Assembly (NCBI RefSeq): GCF_001411555.2
Contig: NC_049907.1
Location: 31,391,001-31,455,000 of the forward strand
Direction of reading: 5' to 3'
Source: Juglans regia
Lineage: Eukaryota; Streptophyta; Magnoliopsida; Fagales; Juglandaceae
DNA length: 64,000 bases
The position numbers and the translations under genes were made by a program. Shown piece after piece: positions 55,721 to 64,000 of the stretch. Below the pieces are notes generated by a model. The model had not been told where the DNA came from. It did no database searches and saw nothing but the letters and a program-made list of their open reading frames with translations. Numbering within the stretch: position 1 is the stretch's first letter; each line of letters opens with the position of its first letter.

Positions 55721-57747
55721 ACGCCACATCACCATTATGGCATACCCGCCATATGGTGCATCAGTATACCACATGGAGTACATTCCTCGTGTACCCCCTT
55801 TCATACACACTATGCCACATTACCATTATGGCATACTCACCATATGGTGCATCACTCCACCACATAGAGTACACTCCACGTGTACTCATTTTACATACGC
55901 CACATTACCATTATGGTGTAACTGCCATAGGGTGCGTCGCTCCACCACATGGAGTACACTCCACGTGTACTCCCTTTACATATGCCACATCACCACTATG
56001 GCATACTCACCATATAGTACATCACTCCACTATATAGAGTACACTCCACGTGTACTCCCTTCACACGCTGTAACGCTCTGACCACAAGGGTACGGAGAGT
56101 TAACTTATATCACCTAAAAATCATTTCCAAATAATACTTTTAAAATAAACCAGAGTCTCCATAACATATTAACCTATTCGTTCAACACAAATATCCATGT
56201 TCCTGCATAAGGGCACATCAGTGGTGTCTCATTGATATACATAAACTTTTCCACAAAGACTAGAAATATTCATTACTCAACATACCAAAGTCACATAAAA
56301 TATCAACGCTACCAAAAGACACTCCACAAGTCATTGTACCCTAAGGCACTTAGTCTTCTATGATCTACAAAACTTGCAAGTACTCCCTATTCCTGATTCT
56401 CAGTTGTTGCATCAAAATTATCTGAAACACATTATGGAGATAAGGGGTGAGTTATCAACAACTCAGTAAGCAGAGAACATATACTAGTATGCAAACATGA
56501 GCATTTACAGATTTCAGAATGCAGAACAAAACACTTTATTTTCAGAATGCAGAGTCAGAATATGTTATAAAAAATATCAGAGCGAAAGTTCAAAAATATT
56601 CTTATTCAAAATCTTTTGGCATAGCATAACTGACCGCCATCGTATCAGAGCATCATATCGCATCAAAGGCCATGTTTAACCCCCATGGTAGCTAACCAAG
56701 CAGAAACAGAATGTGAATCTTCCCCTTATTTATTCTCGGAGCCCCGAGTGTGTACACAGGAAAGACCACCAGAAAACCACTTTGTTTCCAAAGTGAGTAT
56801 ACTAGAAACAGAACAGTTGGTACCAACCCAAACAGAAGCCACTATTAGCACCTGTGGTAGGTCAAATAGGACACCATCCACAAACCACATCCCGATTCAG
56901 AATGTCATGCCAAAAGTTTTCAGAAATCACATCATATCAGAATACGGAACACCTTCAAAACAGAACAGAGTTTTCAGAAAGCATATCATATCAGAGTACA
57001 GACCATCTTTAGAACAGAACAGAGTTTTTAGAAATCACAAAACATCATTTTATGCACAAACTTTCATATTCGCTCTCTTTTTCAGAGTTTAGAAGTAAAA
57101 TGCAAAATAGCTCATGTCTACACTAGTCATGCCAGAAAATACTTTATTCTTAAACAGAATCTCATGAGTAATGCAGAACAAATAACTGAGGTAGTTCAAA
57201 TATATTTTCATAACAAAACATGTTTATTTTCAAAAATCAACCTTAGTTCATTTTTTTTTATGCAAATCTAGCATAGGAACCCCGCTTACCTGGGCTTCTT
57301 AGCTTTTTTTTTTTCGAAAATTTCCTCAACAAAGCTGAATAAGCTTAATCGTCACCTATAAAATAATCACGTAGATTTTCATAAATTTCTATTCAATCTC
57401 GTATTTCGATATTTAAACCTAAAATGCTAAAAGAACCTATTTTAAATCCTCAAAACCTAAAATTCTCATAATTCCTAAAATACCATTATTTTCTAAAACC
57501 ATCAATATCCACTTAGTCGAATTCGCACCGAATAAGAAATTTAAATCAAACAAGTATTAAAATAATTACAAAACTCAATAAAATGATTATTAAAATACTA
57601 TTTACACAAAAATAATTATTTTATGAGACTTCAAACAAAACCCATTTAAATATAAATCCAAAAATATCACTCATCCGAAAACATATATCTAGTACATACA
57701 CTAAGGGTAAACTGATAATAGTACTCATTTATTAGTTAACAATTTAC

Positions 57748-57778
<31 letters not shown>

Positions 57779-58044
57779 ACTTATGAGGGAAAACTAGCAG
57801 TGAACGGAAACAGAAACAAAAATAACAGAAGTAACGACGGCAGGGCTTACACCAGGAGAAGTTAGGGGCCGTGTGCAACGGCTGGGCTGGAAATACAGTG
57901 GTGGCACGGCTGTTGAGCTGGGGCGGGCGTGTGGTGGCAAAGCTGCCTACGCTAGGCGGCAAAAGCGAGAGAGAGGCAAAGAGAGATGAGCGGGAGGGAG
58001 TGCGAGAGAGAGCGGAGAGAAAGGAGAGAGTAACCGAGAGGGGT

Positions 58045-58050
58045 ACTCAC
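58045..58050 (-). promoter_or_regulatory. Consensus 5' splice site in solo LTR D leader
   Basis: The minus strand reads CCTCAAG followed by GTGAGTACCCC, a near-perfect plant donor, at a position comparable to 9793-9798 in element B. Confidence 0.45.
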
Positions 58051-58516
58051 CTTGAGGGGGTTGTTACCGGCTGAGGTGGCTTGAGGATGTCCGACGACCC
58101 TTTTCCGTGCGAGTGGCGACGGCTTGGAGTGGCTGGTGCGGTGTGGTGCAGTGCAGTGGTTTGGTGGATGGATCTCTGTTTCGGGTGGCTAAAAACAGGG
58201 AGGTTCCGTGGCTTACAGATCTGGTTTTTACACGGAAAGGGTGGTGGTGCACGGCTTGGGTGATGGACTATGAGAGGCGGAGGAACCGGTGCGAACTGTG
58301 TTTGGAGGAGTTATGACTCGTGGACTGGCTTTGGGTGTGGCGATTTACTAGATGCAAACCGAGCTCTTCGGTTGGTATTTTACGGAGAAGGTGGTTCTTC
58401 AGTGGCTGGCTGTGGTCTGTTCTGAGGTTCGGGGTGGAAGCTCAGATGAGTTTAAATGGCTGAAAGCATGAAGAGCGGGCAGCGGCACTGAGGATGCTTA
58501 ACACATATATATAAGA

Positions 58517-58527
58517 TATATAAATAG
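58517..58527 (-). promoter_or_regulatory. TATA-like box of solo LTR D
   Basis: The minus strand reads CTATTTATATA about 500 bp into the LTR, ahead of the GC-rich leader. Confidence 0.55.
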
Positions 58528-60602
58528 TAAGGAGATAAGAAACCTAGAGGAGAGGATGGGAACACTGCATGCAAAAGGAAAATGGACACAAACTGAGCGA
58601 TGGTGTCTGGAAAACAATTCCACGGACCAGTTTCTTACGTCTAAAAAGAAAAGAAAAGAAGATAAAATAAAATAACATAACATAACATAAAGTAAAAAAA
58701 TAAAAAAATAAAATATATACTTAGGACCACGTCTTGGACCCTTAACGAGATTATTGCATGGCTTTTATCTAAAGTTTTGGATCTCTACTCAACCTAAAAT
58801 AAATACATTTATCCCAAAAATTTTTTGATGAACATCTACTTGATCCATTAAAGACTTTAAAACCTAATTATCAACCTATTAAAAAAAATTTTATACCACC
58901 AAAAATATCTTAGGCCCAAACTCTCTTCTAAAAAAAAAAATTTACTCGTAATCCTGAACGATTTTTTTTTTTTTATAAACCCAAAACATTCTATAAAGTA
59001 GTTTGGCTGGACCAGGTGTTACACACGCACTACGCCACATCACCACTATGGTGTACCTACCATATGGTGCATCGCTCCACCACATGGAGTACACTCCATG
59101 TGTACTCCCTTCACATGCATTATGCCAAATCACCACTATGGCGTACATGCCATATAGTGCATCAATCCACCACATAGAGTACCTTCCGCATGTACTCCCC
59201 TCATGCACACCACGCCACATCACCATTATGGTTTACTCGCCATATGGTACATCAATCCACCACATGGAGTACACTCCACATGTACTCTTTTTACACGCAC
59301 TACGCCACAGAGTACACTCCAGTCATACTCATCCCGTTCCACAATACGCCAGGAGGGTATATTTTACATATACTCTCCTTATCTCACACTACGCCACACA
59401 CATAGAGTACACTCAGCGTGTACTGTTCCCATTCCACCTGCCACGTCACTAATACAGCACAGTCCACAATACTACACCGTGCACTTCCCAATTACGCCGA
59501 ACACTTCACCGCACACTACATGGCACAATACATCTCCACCCAACACATATATGCCCAACACCTCACATACGCATCATATCACATCACATCACCACACTAC
59601 ACAAATATGCCCAACACTTCATCACACTGCACCACATCACAATACCAACAGCACAGTCCACAACCTAGTCAACTAATCAATATCTAACATAATGAATGAG
59701 GGATCGATGGTTATACCATCGACGGGATAACCCGTGCGTTGCTCATTGATCGTCACAGCCGATGATGTCGGAAGTGTCGTACGTGGCGGCTAACCCATGT
59801 ACGTTAACTGTTTAGGAGTTTGGATAGCTAAGTGTGGTCTTGGAAGGGCTCGTGAAGGACTTGTGATGATGGCGAGGAGCATAACACTGTAGATCTAGCC
59901 GTGTACAATGGCGGTCAGCCACGCGCAGTGGCTGTCCATCACGTGTAGTGACTAACCACCACTCAAAGTGGTAGTTTGGGCCTAGGGTATGGCTAAGGGA
60001 GGTGCAGTGGGGCTCAGGGTGGCACTGGGGTGGCGCCATGGTGGCTCACAGTGGAGGAGGGAGGGAATGGCCGTGTAAGAGGGGGAGAAACCTGTGAGAG
60101 AGTGAGGGAGAGTGTGCATGCATGGGAGGCAGATCGGGGCTGTGGATGGTCAGGATGGCTTGGTGGTGGCTTGAGGAGGCTGAAGGTGGCAGTTACAAGC
60201 CGTGGGTGGCGGTGCACAGTGGTGGAGGGTGTAATACCCGTGCGTGGGAGGAGCCTTGTGCGGTGGATCAAGGGGAGGCTATGGGCCTCGGGTCACGTGG
60301 AGGAGGAAGGGGGAGACTAGGAGTAGCTCGTGGTGGGGTCCAGTGGCCAAGGTGGTCGTGCTAGGGACGTGCACAGTGAACCCATGCATGGAGGAGCTAC
60401 GAACGTGCATGGGAGGAAGGTGGCTGCAAGGTGGAGGCCAAGCTCGCTGGAGGGTGATGGCCGGTGGGAGGGGAAGCTACCGTGGAGGTGGTGGCGTCGT
60501 TGGACGGCATACGGCGATGCAGTGAGCACTAAGCCCGTTCGGGTTGTGCACGACCAGCGGACAGAGAGAGGGAGCGTGGGAGAGGGATATTAGCATGGGA
60601 GG

Positions 60603-60608
60603 ACTCAC
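60603..60608 (-). promoter_or_regulatory. Consensus 5' splice site in LTR M leader
   Basis: The minus strand reads CATGCCG followed by GTGAGTCC. The inverted copy N has CTCCG followed by GCGAGTCC near 62624. A similar context exists at 3442-3447. Confidence 0.4.
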
Positions 60609-61407
60609 CGGCATGAGGTGGAGGTGGTGGTGCCGGCAGTGAGGTCTGCCGACGCACAGCGGCTTCGAGCAGAGGCATGGAGCAGTTCGGCCTGGAGATG
60701 GACTGCGTACAACGTACGCTGGGGAGAGGGAGGAGAGAGAGAGGGCTGGGGAAAAGTGAGGGAGAAAGGGAGGGGGTCTGGGTGTTTAACACAGTCCCTT
60801 CGTTTGGAGATCCATATAACGATCTAACGATGGATCTCAAACACTGATTTGAAAATGCGTAAAACATTAACTTAATTAAAAGTGCTTTGAGGAATTAAGG
60901 TAGAATATTATTTTAAACAAACTTTAGTTTATGAAATAATATTCTTCATCATTAATAAAATGATGAAGTCTCACTTAACATATTAAAGAGAATGAAATCA
61001 TTTGATTAATAAAAGCTTTCAACATAATTTAAATCTCATAATATCTTAAATAATTGAAATCATTTTAATAATAATATTAAAATGATTTTTGACAATTATA
61101 ATATTTTTGGAACTCTTCAAGAATATTATGATTGTCGTATTTAAGATCAATCTTAATTCAATAACACTGGAATACTCCTTATAAATATTTCTAGCATATT
61201 TAAAACACTGAGGGTGTCCTAGAAGTCACACGATATCTTTCGAAACATGCCATCATCGTTCGGCATGCATGACGAGTCTCGCAGTCGCTAGATAGAAGGG
61301 GCAGACAATCACAAAATCTCTGCCCACGGGATTCGCTGACGTCATAAAGACGGAACATATGTCAGAAAGAAGAAGCGTACGTAAGAAAGAAGGAGTAGGG
61401 TATTACA

Positions 61408-61828
61408 CTTAGTACCTACTAAGTGGTGCAGAGCAAACTCTAGGAGAGAGAGAGAGTTTTTCACATTTTACTTTTTGGATTTCTTTTTGGTTGGTTGTAG
61501 GTGATGGAAGGTTTTGAGCCGTCCTACTAGTTAATTCATGGGTTTAACTAGTTATTTAGTTTGACTTTATTGTTAAAGCCCCGAGTCCTTGTCCATTAGT
61601 GTTAGAAACTATATGCCTACATTGACAAGAATATCAAGAACTATCTGCCCAAGTAGCAGGACGGCAGAGCAGGGCTGCTGAAGTATCCACTCTTTTCTCT
61701 CTGAAAAGAGGTGGAGTGGTGAGTCTTAGTGAGTGGAACGTGAGAGGCGGTTATAACGGTAGTAAAGGAATTTGGAGGTGGTCCTAGCAGTGCAAGGAAG
61801 GTTGCTCTGGCTGTCAATAGCCGTTAGG
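61408..61828. other. 421-bp spacer between head-to-head LTRs M and N
   Basis: Not shared between the arms. It begins with a short palindrome (CTTAGTACCTACTAAG at 61408-61423) and has a GAGAGAGAG run near 61445. No frame with a domain. It may be the original target DNA. Confidence 0.6.
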
Positions 61829-64000
61829 TGTAATACCCAGCTCCTTCTTCTTACGTACGCTTCTCCTTTCTGACGTATGTTTCATCTTGATAACGTAAAC
61901 AAATCCCGAAGGCAGAGATTATGTGATCATCTGCCTTTCTCACTAGCGACTGTGAGCCACGTTATTCGTGCCAAACCATGATGGCGTGTCTCGAAAGATA
62001 TCGTGTGACTTCTAGGGCACGCCCAGTGTTTTAAATATGCTGAAAATATTTATAAGGAGTATTTCTATCGTTATTGAATTAAGACTTGATCTTAAATACG
62101 ATAATCATAATATTATTGAAGAGTTCCAAAAATATTATAATTGCCTGAAATCATTTTAATATTATTATTAAAATGATTTCAATTATTTAAGATATTATGA
62201 GATTTAAATTATGTGAGAACTTTTATTAATTAAATGGTTTAACCCTTTTAAATATGTTAAGTGAGACTCCATCATTTTATTAATGATGAAGAATATTATT
62301 TTATAAACTAAAGTTAGTTTAAAATAATATTTACCTTAATTCCTCTAAGTGCTTTTAATTAAGTTAATGTTTTACGCATCTTCAAATCAGTATTTTAATT
62401 CCTCATCGTTAGATCGTTGTGTAGATCCCCAGATGAAAGGACAGGGTTAAATACCCAGACCCCCTCTCTTTCCCTCTCATTTTCCCCGCAACCCTCTCTC
62501 TCCTCCCTCTCTCATTCGGCGTACGCAGTACGCGATACACCCCATGCCGAACGGCTTAAGGCCTCACCCCGGCGCCGCCGTGCGTCTCCCTTCCTCACCG
62601 CCGACACCAATGGCTTGCTCTCCCTCCGGCGAGTCCATCCATGCCAACCTCTCCCTCTCATGCTCTCCCTTTCTCCATTTTGGAACTGCACAACCCGAAT
62701 GGGCTTAGTGCGCTTAGCGCCACCCTCCAATGCCACCACTCCCTCGGCAGCTTCCTCTACCACCGGCCACCACTCCCCAGCGAGCTTGGCCTCTCCCATG
62801 CAACCACCTTCCCTCCGTCGCACACACGCACGCACAAGGAGACCCACACACAGCCTCACCGTGCGCGGCCCCTAGCGCCGCCGTGCGTAGCACCCACGGC
62901 CACCTAACGACACCATGGCTCCTCCCCGAGCTCCTCCACGTAACCCATGGCCAGAAACCCCCTCCTCTACCTCACGGCTTCTCCCCCTCTCACGCACGGG
63001 TTGCACGTCGTGCACCACCATGCACCGCCACCCACGGCTGGTAACCACCACCCACGGCTGGTAACCACCACCATCAGCCTCCTCAGGCCACCACCAAGCC
63101 AACCCAACCTCCCATGGCCCCGATCTGCCACCCACGGAAGCACACTCTCTCTCACTCTCCCACGGCTTCTCCTCCACGGTATGGCCAGATCCGCCATCGT
63201 GGCGCCACCTCGACGCCACCACGAGATCTACAGCACCTCCGTTAGCCAAGCCCTAGGTCCAAACCATCACTTTATGTGGTGGGTAACCACTGCACGTGAT
63301 GGACAGTCACTGCGTGTGATTGACTGCCACTGTACACGGCTAGATCCGCCGTGTTATGCCCCTTGCCATCATCACAAGGCTATCACGAGCCCTTCCAAGA
63401 CCACACCTAGCTATCCAAATGCCTAAACAGTCACCGTACGTGAGTTAGCCGCCACGTACGACTCTTCTGACATCATCGGCTCTGAAGGTCGACGAGCAAC
63501 GCACGGGTTATCCCGTCGATGGTATAACCCTCTATCTCTCGTTAATTATGTTAAATATTGATTAGTTGACTAGGCTGTGGACTGTGTTGTTAGTATTGTG
63601 GAGTTGTGGTATCGTGATGTGGTGTTGTATGATGAAGTGTTGGGCATTCTGTGTAGTGAAGTGTTGGGCTTATCTGTGTTGTATGGAGGTGCATTGTGCC
63701 ATGTAGTGTGCTGTGATGTGTTGGGTGTAAATGGGAAGTGTTGTGGACTGTGCCATGTAGTGTGATTGGGGAATATGTGCTGTAATGGTGGAGTGGTGTA
63801 TGTGAAATGGAAACAGTACACACTGAGTTTACTCTGTGTGTATGTGGCATAGTGTATATGTGAAGGGAGTACATGTGGAATGTACTCCGTATGGTGAAGT
63901 AATGCACCATATGGCGAATATGCCATAATAGTAATGTGGTATATGTGGAATGGGACGAGTACACGCTCGGTGTACTTTATGTGAGGCGTAATGTGAGACA
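61829..64000 (+). repeat. LTR N: inverted relative of LTR M, continues beyond window
   Basis: The plus strand starts TGTAATACCCAGCTCC at 61829 and then follows LTR M in reverse orientation: the same AT-rich U3 with the 14-bp palindrome, the CT-rich leader at 62450-63200, the block with CGACGGGATAACCCGT in reverse at 63490-63530, and the start of the tandem array at about 63830. It differs from M by many substitutions and small indels. Frames 62417-63426 are chance frames in the GC-rich leader. Confidence 0.85.

Larger units (their letters stand above)
56069..59023 (-). mobile_element. Solo LTR D, same family as element B LTR
   Basis: 2955 bp between perfect CACGC duplications (56064-56068 and 59024-59028). 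The plus strand starts TGTAACGC and ends GTGTTACA. It shares with the element B LTR the block around ACTCAGTAAGCAGAGA, the AACCCCGCTTACCT-like block and the GC-rich leader. There is no primer site or internal sequence, so it is a solo LTR formed by recombination between the two LTRs of one element. Frames such as 56685-57092 have a counterpart in B and no domain. Confidence 0.93.
55723..59393. repeat. 85-91 bp tandem array, eight units, interrupted by solo LTR D
   Basis: Units start GCCACATCACC or GCCACATTACC at 55723, 55814, 55899, 55984, then after LTR D at 59034, 59124, 59214 and 59304 (last truncated). Each unit contains CCATATGG-like and GGAGTACACTCC-like short palindromes and TGTACTCCC. 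Periods are 91, 85, 85, 90, 90, 90 and 90. Frames across the array are repeat translations and not genes. Confidence 0.92.
55211..61407 (-). repeat. LTR M: large LTR with internal tandem array, split by solo LTR D
   Basis: The minus strand begins TGTAATACCCTACTCC at 61407. It passes an AT-rich U3, a CT/GC-rich leader (60040-60870) and a tandem array, and probably ends near 55211 beside the primer-like site. Without D the length is about 3.24 kb. The first ~2.4 kb have an inverted relative at 61829-64000. The inner end is uncertain because it does not show a clean CA. The frames 59812-60867 are GC-rich chance frames shared in altered form with the other copy. Confidence 0.6.

Noticed and set aside
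55332..56081. Frame of 176 aa rich in His, Tyr and Thr
   Set aside because: It is a translation of the 85-95 bp tandem repeats and has no start context or domain.
55723..59393. CRISPR-like array
   Set aside because: Units are contiguous 85-91 bp repeats without unique spacers, in plant DNA.
59003..59687. Similar repeat-derived frames of 89-157 aa
   Set aside because: They lie over the second half of the same tandem array and its flank.
62417..63426. Overlapping Pro/Ser/Thr-rich open frames on both strands
   Set aside because: They fall in the CT/GC-rich leader of LTR N, have altered counterparts in LTR M, and show no domain. Composition alone explains them.

Overview
This window is plant nuclear DNA, almost certainly from an angiosperm and probably a dicot tree. 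That rests on the element families present: Ty3/gypsy, Ty1/copia and L1-type LINEs with a plant-style RNase H, plus Tourist-like MITEs. The AT-rich, decayed character fits. The species cannot be fixed from the sequence; Fagales is only a guess. I find no intact host gene, no tRNA or rRNA gene and no CRISPR array. The window is a heterochromatin-like nest of transposons in which boundaries and target-site duplications (TSDs) often show the order of insertion.

Layout. 1-1330: decayed Ty3/gypsy gag and protease start (minus), window-truncated. 2178-2724: pseudogene fragment of the cohesion factor PDS5. 2725-5575: mostly unassigned, with a degenerate LTR piece and a MITE. 5576-14719: element A, a deletion-derived non-autonomous Ty3/gypsy element (minus). 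Its 3' LTR was split by element B (6271-10655, TSD ACTTG), and B's 5' LTR carries a MITE (9034-9257, TSD TAA). 14804-20584: LINE K, nearly intact, with a 14-bp TSD and poly(A). 20880-41128: a three-level nest, with F (Tat/Ogre-like Ty3) holding E (chromovirus remnant), which holds G (chromovirus, 21700-32435, TSD GTTTA). 43812-44165: MITE, TSD TAA. 44264 to about 54800: LINE L, full length on the minus strand, but its central 9.7 kb is inverted and carries copia element H (48574-53173, TSD CTAAC). About 55211-61407: a large LTR M with an internal 85-91 bp tandem array, split by solo LTR D (56069-59023, TSD CACGC). 61829-64000: LTR N, an inverted relative of M, so M and N form a long near-palindrome around a 421-bp spacer.

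How it works together. All elements are damaged. G, E and H each carry stops that are best explained by C-to-T transitions, as expected of long-methylated repeats. The most notable signals are: (i) both LINEs, though divergent, start ORF2 in an ATGA overlapping the ORF1 stop, which suggests termination-reinitiation; (ii) the clean internal inversion of LINE L; (iii) a 355-codon open frame in element A built from shuffled integrase segments; (iv) consensus splice donors at comparable places in the GC-rich leaders of several LTRs; (v) a coding-like remnant of unknown origin at the E/G border. None is a proven new system.
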